From: Baffinella frigidus
Taxonomy: Eukaryota; Cryptophyceae; Cryptomonadales; Baffinellaceae
Assembly: GCA_026770585.1 (NCBI GenBank)
Contig: MU646382.1
Span: forward strand, 923,009-933,380
Reading direction: 5' to 3'
Length of the DNA: 10,372 nt
Below, one piece after another: positions 1-5,795 of the stretch. The notes under the pieces were generated by a model. That model worked only from the letters and a program-made list of their open reading frames with translations. It did not search any database and was not told the origin of the DNA. Both the position numbers and the translations under genes were made by a program. Every line of letters starts with the position of its first letter. Position 1 is the stretch's first letter.

Positions 1-108
1 GTTCAGGCTCCGTGGTGTGGAGTGCAAGAGGGTTTAGTGCGCGATGCGCATGGACACGTATATTTCGAACCAGCCTCGTTTGCATCAGGCGGGAATGTGG
101 GAGCCTGC
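1..108 (+). CDS. exon 1 (5'-partial at window edge) of the split gene
   Basis: Frame 1 is open from the first base and reads VQAPWCGVQEGLVRD, then HGHVYFEPAS and GGNVGAC. It ends at a GT donor (GTGGTT at 109); a GT three bases further (112) would keep the same phase. After this the frame runs into CCCTAAA-like sequence. An AG at 5-6 (gttcag) is a possible acceptor, so the true exon may start at 7, still in phase 0. The mixed amino-acid composition looks like real protein and no domain is recognised. Phase 0 at the end joins the phase-0 start of exon 2. Moderate confidence, because there is no neighbouring exon copy to support the frame. Confidence 0.5.
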
Positions 109-149
109 GTGGTTTGTCCTCGCACCCTAAACCCCAACCCCCTGCGCAG

Positions 150-216
150 TTTACGAAGCTATCCCCAGGGAAAGGGTCCCGATCCCTCGCTGAAGAACAC
201 TTTACCGAAAGCGTAC
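150..216 (+). repeat. partial upstream copy of exon 2 with its acceptor
   Basis: The sequence after ctgcgcag at 142-149 matches the first 66 or so bases of exon 2 (262 onward) without an indel, then diverges into telomere-like sequence. Read in the exon 2 frame (FTKLSPGKGSRSLAEEH), about seven differences fall in third codon positions, five in second positions and none in first positions. This supports that reading frame. Confidence 0.65.
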
Positions 217-261
217 ACTACAACCTCAACCCTGAATCCTAAACCCTAAACCCCCGCGCAG

Positions 262-361
262 TCTACGAAGCAATCCCCCGGGACAGGGTTCCGCTCCCTC
301 GCCGAAGAACACTCCACGGAGAGCGTCTCCCAGAGCCGATCGCCCGCGGGGGGTGGAAGGG
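262..361 (+). CDS. exon 2, Ser/Arg-rich
   Basis: The exon has acceptor cccgcgcag and donor G|GTGACG at 362; GT at 353 is an alternative donor of equal phase. It reads STKQSPGTGF, RSLAEEHSTESVSQS and RSPAGGGR plus one base, giving phase 1. The frame is supported by the partial copy at 150-216, in which differences avoid first codon positions. The product is polar and Ser/Arg-rich, probably disordered. One base carried over joins the two leading bases of exon 3 to form a Gly codon. Confidence 0.6.
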
Positions 362-372
362 GTGACGCACCC

Positions 373-590
373 TTAACCCCCAACCCTAAACCCTAAACCC
401 TGAACCCTTAACCCTAAACCTAAAACCTAAAACCCTAAAACCCTAAACCCTAAAATCCTGAACCCCAAACCCTAAACCTTAAATCCTAAATCCCAAAACC
501 CTAAACCCTAAACCCTAAACCCTAAAACCCTAAACCCTAAACCCTAAACCCTAAACCCCAAATCCTAAATCCTGAAACCCTGAACCCTCA
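373..590 (+). repeat. degenerate CCCTAAA telomere-like array (intron 2)
   Basis: Intron 2 (362-595) consists almost wholly of 7-8 bp units around CCCTAAA with substitutions and one-base insertions (CCCTAAAA, CCCCAAA, TCCTAAA). Short perfect runs occur near 500-560. The C-rich strand lies on the transcribed sense strand. Confidence 0.9.
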
Positions 591-595
591 CCCAG

Positions 596-689
596 GTGAC
601 GCTGGGAGTAGGAGCCCATCTCGCGGAAGAAGCTCGGAAGAAGCTGAACGCTCTGGGGATGCCGTGCCTTCTGCGAGATCGAGGTTTGC
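596..689 (+). CDS. exon 3, Ser/Arg/Glu-rich
   Basis: The acceptor is ctcacccag and the donor is tttgc|GTAAAC, the best GT context nearby. With the base carried from exon 2 the frame is G, then DAGSRSPSRGRSSEEAERS, GDAVPSARSRF and two left-over bases (phase 2). These join the single leading base of exon 4. A second frame is also open (VTLGVGAHLAEEARKKLNA) and looks protein-like, but its end phase does not fit the next exon. I prefer the first reading on phase grounds. The exon is flanked on both sides by telomere-like repeats, so its boundaries are sharp. Confidence 0.6.
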
Positions 690-1423
690 GTAAACCCTAA
701 ACCCTACACCCTACCCCTACATCTTGCATGCTAACCCTACATCCTCTTTCTAAGCCTACATTGTACATGATAACACTACATCCTACATGCTAAACCTTGG
801 GCCCTAAACCCCAACCCCTGAACCTTAAACCCTGAACCCTGAACCCTGAACCCTAAACCCTGAAGCCTACATCCTAACCCTACATCCTACATCCTAAACC
901 CTACATCCATCCTCCTACGAACTTTAGATCCTACATCCTCACCCTACATCCTACATGCTAAACCCTAGACTCTAAACCCTAAACCCCAAACCCTAAACCC
1001 TAGACCCTGAACCCCAAGCACTAAACCCTAAACCCTAAACCCTAAACCCTAAACCCTAAACCCTAAACCCTAAGCCCTGCATCCTTACTCTACATCCTGC
1101 ATCATCCTAACCCTACATCCATCCTCCTACATCTTACATCCTACATCCTAACCCTACATCCTACATGCTAAACCCTAGACTCTAAACCCCAAACCCCAAA
1201 CCCTAAACCCTAAACCCCAAACCCTAAACCCCAAACCCTAAACCCTAAACCCTAAACCCTGCATCCTTACTCTACATGCTGCATCATCCTAACCCTGCAT
1301 CATCCTAACCCTGCATCATACATCCTAATCCTACATCCTACATCCTACATCCTACATCCTAACCCTACATCCTACATCCTAACCCTATATCCCACACCCT
1401 AACCCCTACATCCCACACCGTAG
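690..1423 (+). repeat. intron 3: long telomere-like array with higher-order repeats
   Basis: This 734-bp stretch has no coding sign. It mixes CCCTAAA units with CCCTACATCC and CTACATGCTA units. A perfect-looking CCCTAAA run covers about 1021-1070. A larger pattern repeats: CTACATGCTAAACCCTAGAC occurs at 951 and again at 1161 (210 bp apart), and CCTGCATCCTTACTCTACAT at 1076 and 1258 (182 bp apart). The array therefore also grew by duplication of blocks of about 200 bp. Confidence 0.9.
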
Positions 1424-1610
1424 ATCACAGCAGGAATCTCAGCTGGCGTATGGGACGTCACGGCGGGCATCGGAGGAGGAGGAGGAGGGAGAGGGTGGGG
1501 GAGAGGGCGGGGAAGTGGGTGGGGGAGAGGGTGGGGGGGATTCGCCGGGGGTGTTTATCACTTTGGAGAAGGGGGGGGACGCGAGGGATGAGGGCGTGAA
1601 TGAAGGCACG
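1424..1610 (+). CDS. exon 4, acidic Gly/Glu-rich
   Basis: The frame reads SQQESQLAYGTSRRAS, then a run of five Glu, then Gly/Glu/Val repeats, and ends with SPGVFITLEKGGDARDEG and VNEGT. The donor is gcacg|GTAACG at 1611. An acceptor at 1422-1423 (ccgtag) gives the one leading base needed by exon 3. A nearer AG at 1429-1430 gives a phase-0 start that would not fit exon 3. The G-runs keep frame throughout, including a run of eight, although such runs are prone to slippage. The product is a strongly acidic, probably flexible segment ending in a short hydrophobic stretch (VFITL). Donor-side copies lie at 1688 and 1847. Confidence 0.75.
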
Positions 1611-1836
1611 GTAACGTGCTTGATCCTGCCCATAGTGTCCCTCTAAGTTGACATAGGAGACCATGCGTTAAGGTGACACCCGATTCGGTAACGTGCCCGA
1701 TCTAATCCCGCCGAGTATCCACAATGAATACGATTTTCGTGCATCTCAAGGGTGGAGATAAGACAGTCGTCTATCTAGACTTCATTCAGAGGCTTAAGAT
1801 ACACCAGAATCGGATCGGAGATCCCCGATATCGTAT

Positions 1837-1895
1837 TCATGGCACGGTAACGTGCCTGATCCCGACGCCCTGGCCCTTCCATAGTTTCCCTCGAT
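1837..1895 (+). repeat. copy of the exon 4 donor region
   Basis: GGCACGGTAACGTGC followed by TGATCC, then CATAGT and TCCCTC, recurs here as at 1605-1644, with a shorter copy at 1685-1705 (CGGTAACGTGCCCGAT). The GT is kept in all three. The homology runs into intron sequence, so exon and intron were duplicated together. Confidence 0.7.
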
Positions 1896-2153
1896 TTCAG
1901 GGTAGTCGGCACACGGTGCGACGCTCTGGCTTTGCTCAAGGCTATTGTTCCGAATCGCTAACAAAACGGGTGAAACGACGTGTACACACCCAAGTAGATT
2001 CTTCCCAGGTCAGGAGAGATTGTCAACTTTTGGTTGACCACCATCACGTCTAAAGTGGGGCACGCGTTCGCGGTGTCGGCACCTGCGGCATGAACCACTC
2101 TCTTTGGAACTGCTCGGGGCGTTGGATGCTGTTTGTGAAAGATGGTGTGGGTG

Positions 2154-2257
2154 GCTCTCTCTCCCCCTCCCTCCCTATCACTCTCGCTTCTCTCCCTCTC
2201 TCCCTATCGCTCTCTATCTCCCTCTCTCCCTATCACTCTCTGTTTCTCTCTCTCTCT
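2154..2257 (+). repeat. TC-rich microsatellite
   Basis: CTCTCT runs interrupted by CCC and TATC, ending at an AG (2258-2259) that resembles a splice acceptor. It is followed by a short partial copy of the exon 5 start. A second TC-rich tract lies at 2466-2518, just inside intron 5. Confidence 0.9.
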
Positions 2258-2286
2258 AGTGGGCTCATCCCGTGTCGCTGAACCAG

Positions 2287-2298
2287 GCGGGTCGGACC
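2287..2298 (+). repeat. possible short copy of the exon 5 acceptor edge
   Basis: The sequence gaaccag|GCGGGTCGGACC resembles the exon 5 start ggcag|GCGGGGCGGGTCGAC. It then breaks into CCCAAACC repeats. It is too short to be certain, but it fits the pattern at other exons. Confidence 0.35.
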
Positions 2299-2370
2299 AA
2301 ATCCCAAACCCCGAACCTGGATACCTAACCCCAAACTCTAACCCCAAACCCCGAACCCTAACCCGGGCAG

Positions 2371-2454
2371 GCGGGGCGGGTCGACGAGATCAACGACGAG
2401 CTGGCCGACGCCGAGATCAACATCATGAACCTCATCGAAGACCAGGAAATCCAG
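2371..2454 (+). CDS. exon 5, probable coiled-coil segment
   Basis: The exon has acceptor cccgggcag and donor atccag|GTAGGC, a good consensus. Its 28 codons read AGRVDEINDELADAEINI and MNLIEDQEIQ, phase 0 at both ends. Hydrophobic residues (V, I, L, I, I, L, I, I) recur at about three- and four-residue steps among many Asp/Glu, as in an amphipathic helix or coiled coil. It continues smoothly into exon 6. The codons are GC-rich at third positions, unlike the surrounding repeats. This is among the most secure coding segments of the window. Confidence 0.85.
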
Positions 2455-2804
2455 GTAGGCAAGGGCTCTCTCTCTCGCTATCTCTCTCTCTCTCGCGCGC
2501 TCTCTCCGTGTTTTCTCGCTAAGGACTCTCAAGTCCGTGAGGTGAGTCCCTGACAGCCAAGGCTGGATTCCAAGCCTGACTGTCTTACGTGTTTGCTCGC
2601 AGCAATAGCTTCTCCCTTCTCTGTACCAGAGCCAGAGCCCGGCTCCCATATCCATATACATAACAATGATGTCTTGGGCTCTCCGTGTGGTGATTTCTTC
2701 GGACGGAAAAGAAAATCAAATCCGAATCCATAGTGGTGATGTCCTGCGATGGCCGTGTAGGCAAATCGAATCCATAGTGGTGATATCTGGGGCTGTCCTG
2801 GCAG
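2455..2804 (+). other. intron 5: TC tract and tandem acceptor-side copies
   Basis: After the TC tract there is unremarkable sequence to about 2660. Then come three tandem units of about 45-70 bp, with related parts near 2690-2735 (gaatccatagtggtgatg), 2736-2780 (gtgtag|GCAAATCGAATCC) and the true exon 6 start. Several open frames on the opposite strand cross this intron and exon 6 and have no support. Confidence 0.65.
2701..2804 (+). repeat. tandem copies of the exon 6 acceptor edge
   Basis: AATCCATAGTGGTGAT occurs at about 2724 and 2769. The unit at 2755 carries tgtag|GCAAATCGAATCC, matching ggcag|GCAAAGCAAATCGAGTC of exon 6 with a small gap. An older unit near 2708 has AAATCAAATCCGAATCC. 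Each ends or starts around the splice junction. Confidence 0.6.
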
Positions 2805-2861
2805 GCAAAGCAAATCGAGTCGCAAGTTGAGAGCCGCATCAAGGCAAAATTTAACTTCAAG
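2805..2861 (+). CDS. exon 6, basic end of the coiled coil
   Basis: The exon has acceptor gtcctggcag and donor ttcaag|GTCCCC. Its nineteen codons, AKQIESQVESRIKAKFNFK, are phase 0 at both ends. I and V at regular spacing continue the helix of exon 5; the end is basic and aromatic (KAKFNFK). Together exons 5 and 6 give a 47-residue helical segment, the only clearly structured part seen. Confidence 0.8.
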
Positions 2862-3238
2862 GTCCCCGCCCCCCCGTATCCCCCCCCCAACCCTTAGGGT
2901 CTCTTCCCCCCATAACCTTTCGGGGTGGTCGTGGGCTGCTAGGGACATTACGTCTCGCTTCACCTCACTCTGTGCCTTGTCGCGGCCCTGTTTGATATCA
3001 TTTATTAACACCCGCATTCTCCCCATCGGAACCCTCCCCCAAATCTCACCTGAACCATCACCCGAATCTCATCTGACGCGCGTGTGCGCACCTGCGCGCA
3101 GCTCACAGCGACCCTCCCTCGAATCCCATCTTACCCCTCCCCCGACTCGCATCTCACGCGTGTGTGCGAATCGTGGTTGGGGATATGATCTGAACCCTCT
3201 CGATATCATCTGACGCGTGTGTGCGCACCGGCGCGCAG
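2862..3238 (+). other. intron 6: GT-rich and CCC-rich spacer with acceptor-side copies
   Basis: The intron starts with a C-rich stretch and lacks telomere-like units. From about 3020 it repeats a motif of ATCTCACCTGAACC / CGAATCTCATCTGACGCG. It ends with copies of the exon 7 acceptor region: at 3073-3110 (gcgcacctgcgcgcag|CTCACAGCG), a partial one at 3152-3172, and the true site at 3211-3238. Confidence 0.65.
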
Positions 3239-3490
3239 CTCGCTGCATCAGCCTTCCGTTTCCCCACTCCTGCCGCACCTGCCACTCCCGCCGCTCCCGC
3301 CGCACCGGCGCCACCACCCCAAGACACCCCCCACGCACCAACACCACCACCACCTACCCCTCTGGGATCCCCCCCACCTGCGACCCGCCCGGACATCATC
3401 CGGCCGATCAACAGCAAGCTCCCGCCGTCGACGACGCTCCCTCCGAAGGGCGCTCGGCAGGATGGATGGCTTCCCACGCGGCCAAGACCG
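3239..3490 (+). CDS. exon 7, Pro/Ala-rich linker
   Basis: This is the largest exon: 84 codons, acceptor ggcgcgcag and donor gaccg|GTATAC, phase 0 at both ends. It begins LAASAFRFPTPAAPATPAA and continues through runs of Pro, Ala, Thr and His. It ends in a more ordered part, TRPDIIRPINSKLPP, STTLPPKGARQDGWLP and TRPRP. A flexible Pro/Ala linker followed by a short conserved-looking motif is the likely reading. The last 64 bases are repeated at 3612-3675 with about seven differences and no indel. Confidence 0.8.
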
Positions 3491-3506
3491 GTATACCCCC
3501 TCCCTC

Positions 3507-3610
3507 TAACCCTAGGTTCTAGGGTTCTACGGTTCTAGGCTTCTTGGCTTCTAGGCTTCTAGGCTTCTTGGCTTCTTGGCTTCCAGGTTTCTAGGTTTCT
3601 AAGGTTGTAG
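3507..3610 (+). repeat. TTCTAGG minisatellite
   Basis: Units of about 9-10 bp, such as gcttctag and gcttcttg, alternate for about 100 bp. They start as CTAACCCTAGG and change to TTCTAGGGTTC. This may be a diverged relative of the telomere heptamer in the opposite orientation. Confidence 0.75.
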
Positions 3611-3611
3611 G

Positions 3612-3675
3612 GTCGACGACGCTGCCCTCGAAGGGCGCTCGGCAGGATGGATGGCTACCCATGCGCCCGAGACCG
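3612..3675 (+). repeat. downstream copy of the exon 7 3' end with its donor
   Basis: The 64 bases match 3427-3490 with about seven substitutions and equal length. They are followed by GTACCCCCTCC, against GTATACCCCCTCC at the true donor. The frame of exon 7 would read STTLPSKGARQDGWLPMRPRP through the copy. There is no acceptor in frame ahead of it. Confidence 0.85.
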
Positions 3676-3777
3676 GTACCCCCTCCTGCTAAACCCCGAA
3701 ACACAGGTCCCATACCCTCCCCCCCTGCTGTTTTCCGCCCGCAGGCGACAGACCGTGTTGCGCTTCTCACCTGACCG

Positions 3778-4013
3778 AGATGAAGATTTCAGGTCAAGCT
3801 AAACCACCTGAAGTTGAACTGAATCTAAACCACCCGAAGTCGACCTGAAATCTTCATCTGGGTCGACTGGTACAAAACGCGTCCATCTCAAGTATTTATG
3901 GCACAAAACGTGTCCATCTAAAGGATTTCTGTTACAAAAACAGGTGGTTTAAACTCCTAAGATTTCAGGTCAACTTCAGGTGCTTTAGACCAACTTCAGA
4001 TGGTTTTAATCTT
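3778..4013. repeat. foldback repeat enclosing a dispersed sequence
   Basis: AGATGAAGATTTCAGGTC at 3778-3795 is the exact reverse complement of 3842-3859. In addition, 3796-3852 (CTAAACCACCTGAAGTTG and related) is an imperfect reverse complement of 3961-4013 (GATTTCAGGTCAACTTCAGG). The 94-bp sequence at 3867-3960 lies between these arms. It could be a non-autonomous foldback element; no transposase is seen. Confidence 0.6.
3867..3960 (+). repeat. 94-bp sequence shared with intron 8 (copy 1)
   Basis: CTGGTACAAAACGCGTCC through GGTTTAAACTCCTAA matches 5685-5778 over 94 bases with one difference (C or A near the middle). Both flanks differ. The copies lie about 1.8 kb apart in different introns, with exon 8 between them. 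Confidence 0.9.
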
Positions 4014-4308
4014 CGTATACTGTTGTATACTCGGTGATATATGACTCTGGGTAGGTGACTCTCTAGAGCATCTTTCTGCTCTCGCGTGTCGCCTCCCAGA
4101 GGCGCCCAAACCACCTGAAGTCGGCCGCCGGAGGCTCGTCGCCGCGTGTTGCAGGGTAGGTAGGAGGGATACGGTAGCGTAGACCCGCACCACGAAACAC
4201 GACGCCCTCGACCCCGCACCGACGCCCGTGCGACAGGTGGCGGTAAATGTGTGACATATTACGGGTGGGGGTAAAACAACGCTCTCGATCGACATGGGGC
4301 AGCGGTGC

Positions 4309-4333
4309 CTAGGGTTTAGGGTGTAGGGTTTAC
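4309..4333 (-). repeat. reversed telomere-like block
   Basis: CTAGGGTTTAGGGTGTAGGG places TTTAGGG on the sense strand, opposite to nearly all other arrays here. A second reversed block (GAGGGTTGAGGGTTGAGGG) lies at about 5080-5107. Confidence 0.8.
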
Positions 4334-4411
4334 GCAGCCGCAGGTCGCCGTCCTGATGTACTACCAACAGTGCTACGAATACCACTCCGTTTTGGCATTT
4401 TGGTAGATGGA

Positions 4412-4550
4412 CCTAAACCCTAAGCCCTAAGCCCTCAACCCTTAACCAAACCCTGAACCATAAACCTTAAATTCTCAGGTGGCGGCACTTCAACCTTAAG
4501 CCCTAAGCCCTAAGCCCTAAGCCCTACACCCTAAACCCTTAATCTTTCGC
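4412..4550 (+). repeat. CCCTAAGCCC telomere-like array
   Basis: Units of CCCTAAG, CCCTAAA, CCCTCAA and CCTTAAC run up to the exon 8 acceptor. Inside at 4477 is a partial copy of the exon 8 start: tctcag|GTGGCGGCACTTC. An even shorter one is at 4236 (gacag|GTGGCGG). Confidence 0.8.
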
Positions 4551-4552
4551 AG

Positions 4553-4619
4553 GTGGCGGCGCTTCCGCAGCCGCGGTTCGCTGTTCTGCTCGACCCTGCA
4601 ATCGCCGATGCCGCTGGAG
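4553..4619 (+). CDS. exon 8
   Basis: The exon has acceptor ctttcgcag and donor ctggag|GTGAAC, and starts in phase 0. It reads VAALPQPRFAVLLDPAIADA, AG and one base, ending in phase 1. It is hydrophobic and helix-like, with no family recognised. The left-over G joins the GG that opens exon 9 to make Gly. Three 3'-end copies follow (4725-4750, 4832-4857, 5014-5071); the last spans most of the exon (ALPQPRFVVLLDSALADAA) but lacks an acceptor in usable phase. Confidence 0.8.
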
Positions 4620-4621
4620 GT

Positions 4622-4830
4622 GAACCCGCCTACTGAACCCCCTACTGAACCCCTTACTGAACCCCCTACGCAACACCCTACTGAATCCCCTACTCAACGC
4701 CATACTCAACACCCTACTGAACCTCCCTGCAATCGCCGACGCCGCTGGAGGTGAACCCCCCTACTCAACACCCTGCTGAACACCCTACTCAATACCCTAC
4801 TCAACACCCTACTCAACCCTCTACTGAACC
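4622..4830 (+). repeat. CTACTGAACCCC / CTACTCAACACC minisatellite
   Basis: Units of 12-13 bp vary between CCTACTGAACCC and CCTACTCAACAC. The array is interrupted by the exon 8 end copy at 4725-4750. The unit may derive from the start of the intron itself (GTGAACCCGCCTACTGAACC). Confidence 0.85.
4725..4750 (+). repeat. copy of the exon 8 3' end with donor (copy 1)
   Basis: CCCTGCAATCGCC then GACGCCGCTGGAG|GTGAAC matches 4594-4619 with one difference, GAT to GAC, which is synonymous (Asp) in the exon frame. The same 26 bases recur at 4832-4857, followed by GTACCC. Confidence 0.85.
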
Positions 4831-4831
4831 T

Positions 4832-4857
4832 CCCTGCAATCGCCGACGCCGCTGGAG
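4832..4857 (+). repeat. copy of the exon 8 3' end with donor (copy 2)
   Basis: Identical to copy 1 over 26 bases and followed by GTACCCCCC. Both copies share the T-to-C change relative to the exon, so one probably arose from the other. Confidence 0.85.
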
Positions 4858-4894
4858 GTACCCCCCCCCCGCGATTTTGGTAGTGTGGATCAGA

Positions 4895-4926
4895 GGGGTG
4901 CTGCCCAATGTTAACTAGGTGGTTTC
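4895..4926 (-). repeat. dispersed repeat family, inverted member
   Basis: The reverse complement, GAAACCACCTAGTTAACATT then GGGCAGCACCCC, matches direct copies at 5123-5158 (GGAAACTTCCTCGTTATTAT) and 5343-5379 (GGAAATCGCCTAGTTATCAT). All end in a C-run before CT. The family has three members in 500 bp, one of them inverted. Confidence 0.75.
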
Positions 4927-5013
4927 TTGAGGTCACCCTCCGCCTGTCATCTATAGGACCCTACGGTAGGCAATACCGTATGGACATAGGAGGGTTCCTA
5001 CGGATGAAGTAAT

Positions 5014-5071
5014 GCGCTTCCGCAGCCGCGGTTCGTCGTCCTACTCGACTCTGCACTCGCTGACGCCGCAG
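5014..5071 (+). repeat. near-full copy of exon 8 with donor, no matching acceptor
   Basis: GCGCTTCCGCAGCCGCGG and the following bases parallel 4559-4619, with one 3-base deletion and several substitutions. The end is gccgcag|GTCAGG. Reading frame and end phase (1) are kept. The nearest upstream AG (5008-5009) gives the wrong start phase to follow exon 7, so normal inclusion is unlikely. Confidence 0.75.
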
Positions 5072-5122
5072 GTCAGGCTGAGGGTTGAGGGTTGAGGGTG
5101 TAGGGTGCAAACCGTCTCTGTC

Positions 5123-5158
5123 GGAAACTTCCTCGTTATTATTGGGCACCACCCCCCC
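5123..5158 (+). repeat. dispersed repeat family, direct member 1
   Basis: GGAAACTTCCTCGTTATT followed by ATTGGGCACCACCCC, preceded by TCTCTGTC. It aligns with 5343-5379 and with the reverse complement of 4895-4926. Confidence 0.75.
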
Positions 5159-5169
5159 TGAGCCATGGT

Positions 5170-5213
5170 ACCCTGGAACACCCCTGGAACACCCCTGGAA
5201 CACCCCTGGAACA
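5170..5213 (+). repeat. 11-bp tandem repeat
   Basis: About four units of CCCCTGGAACA, perfect apart from the first base, framed by GGTACC and GTACC. Confidence 0.9.
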
Positions 5214-5255
5214 CCAGTACCGAAAACAGCTGTCTCGGACGCAGGAGGTCACCTC

Positions 5256-5326
5256 TCTGGGGATGATTCCCCGTGTAGGATGACCGGAGTGTCTTCGGTC
5301 ATCCTACACGGGGAAGTATCCCCAGA
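5256..5326. repeat. long hairpin with 31-bp arms and 9-bp loop
   Basis: The left arm 5256-5286 and right arm 5296-5326 are reverse complements over 31 bases with two mismatches; the 18 bases nearest the loop (CCCCGTGTAGGATGACCG) pair perfectly. The loop is GAGTGTCTT. Such a structure would fold strongly in RNA as well as in DNA. No role can be assigned. Confidence 0.9.
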
Positions 5327-5342
5327 ACCCTCCGCCTGTGTC

Positions 5343-5379
5343 GGAAATCGCCTAGTTATCATTGGGCAGCACCCCCCCT
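5343..5379 (+). repeat. dispersed repeat family, direct member 2
   Basis: GGAAATCGCCTAGTTATCAT then TGGGCAGCACCCCCCCT, preceded by CCTGTGTC. It is the member closest to the inverted copy at 4895-4926. Confidence 0.75.
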
Positions 5380-5564
5380 ACTCGGACACTCTCGGGATTG
5401 AACGGTGCCCGTCTTGGTGGAATTCAGGCGTCCAGACTACAATAGATTATATTTCGCAACGCGCCCATCTACAGGATTGCTGGTTCAAAACGCGTCCACC
5501 TAAAAACAATCTGGTACAAACCCAGGTGTTGTAAACCCCTGAAAGTGAGTACTGTCGCTCGCAG

Positions 5565-5630
5565 GGCAAGACTGGATCAAGACGCCAGCGCTCCCCCAGG
5601 GCGAGGCGCTTCCGCACACGCTCGAGCGTC
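5565..5630 (+). repeat. upstream copy of exon 9 5' part with acceptor (copy 1)
   Basis: After ctcgcag the bases GGCAAGACTGGATCAAGACG and following match exon 9 for about 65 bases without an indel (QDWIKTPALPQGEALPHTLER). Then it departs into CTTCTAAAGAATTTC. The frame meets a stop further on before any clear donor. Confidence 0.85.
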
Positions 5631-5684
5631 CTTCTAAAGAATTTCTAGTCCAGTTAAAGACTTTCTAGTCCATCTAAAACAAAT

Positions 5685-5778
5685 CTGGTACAAAACGCGT
5701 CCATCTAAAGTATTTATGGCACAAAACGTGTCCATCTAAAGGATTTCTGTTACAAAAACAGGTGGTTTAAACTCCTAA
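5685..5778 (+). repeat. 94-bp sequence shared with intron 7 (copy 2)
   Basis: Matches 3867-3960 with one difference. Here it forms part of the tandem unit before the exon 9 copies. Weaker relatives in the other units (5480-5540 and 5922-5985) suggest this intron is the source and intron 7 the recipient. Confidence 0.9.
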
Positions 5779-5795
5779 AAATGAGTTTCTTGCAG

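Larger units (their letters stand above)
1611..2370 (+). other. intron 4: donor copies, TC microsatellite, acceptor copy
   Basis: The intron begins with sequence shared with two later points (1688 and 1847). The middle holds an open frame at 1724-2053 that I regard as mostly a diverged copy of exon 4 plus chance. A TC-rich microsatellite covers about 2154-2257. Telomere-like sequence (about 2300-2360) leads to the exon 5 acceptor. No further exon is convincing; any such exon would have to keep phase 0 to 0. Confidence 0.65.
3491..4552 (+). other. intron 7: donor copy, foldback sequence, telomere-like array, acceptor copies
   Basis: In order it holds a CTAGGTTTCTAGG-type minisatellite (3507-3600), the exon 7 3' copy (3612-3675), a foldback region (3778-4013) enclosing a 94-bp dispersed sequence, about 250 bp of plain GC-rich sequence, and a reversed AGGGTTTAGGG block (4309-4333). 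A fragment resembling exon 8 (4335-4355) with a possible unassigned open stretch (MYYQQCYEYHSVLAFW) follows, then CCCTAAGCCC repeats (4412-4550). A possible acceptor at 3743-3744 (cccgcag) leads to only nine codons before a stop. Confidence 0.65.

Noticed and set aside
596-689. Alternative frame of exon 3 (VTLGVGAHLAEEARKKLNA)
   Set aside because: It looks more like a folded protein, but its end phase does not fit exon 4 and its start phase does not fit exon 2. Kept only as an alternative.
1021-1070. True chromosome end
   Set aside because: The perfect heptamer runs are short, mixed with variants and lie between coding exons, so this is interstitial.
1724-2053. 109-codon open frame as an independent gene
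   Set aside because: It contains a copy of the exon 4 donor region in its middle, has no similarity I recognise, and lies in an intron by phase. Most likely a diverged copy plus chance.
2529-3026. 165-codon open frame on the opposite strand
   Set aside because: It covers exon 6 and both its splice sites in antisense and has odd composition. It is best seen as a shadow.
3745-3792. Extra exon after cccgcag in intron 7
   Set aside because: Phase 0 from exon 7 reaches a stop after nine codons and no good donor precedes it. Exon 8 already joins exon 7 in phase.
4338-4392. Open stretch MYYQQCYEYHSVLAFW as an exon
   Set aside because: It resembles exon 8 at its start (QPQVAVL), but its donor phase (2) does not lead into exon 9 and it would break the chain. 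It may be an old diverged copy.
5085-5534. 149-codon open frame, the longest on the + strand
   Set aside because: It runs through a reversed telomere-like block, an 11-bp tandem repeat, a long hairpin and two dispersed repeats. Nothing in it reads like a conserved protein.
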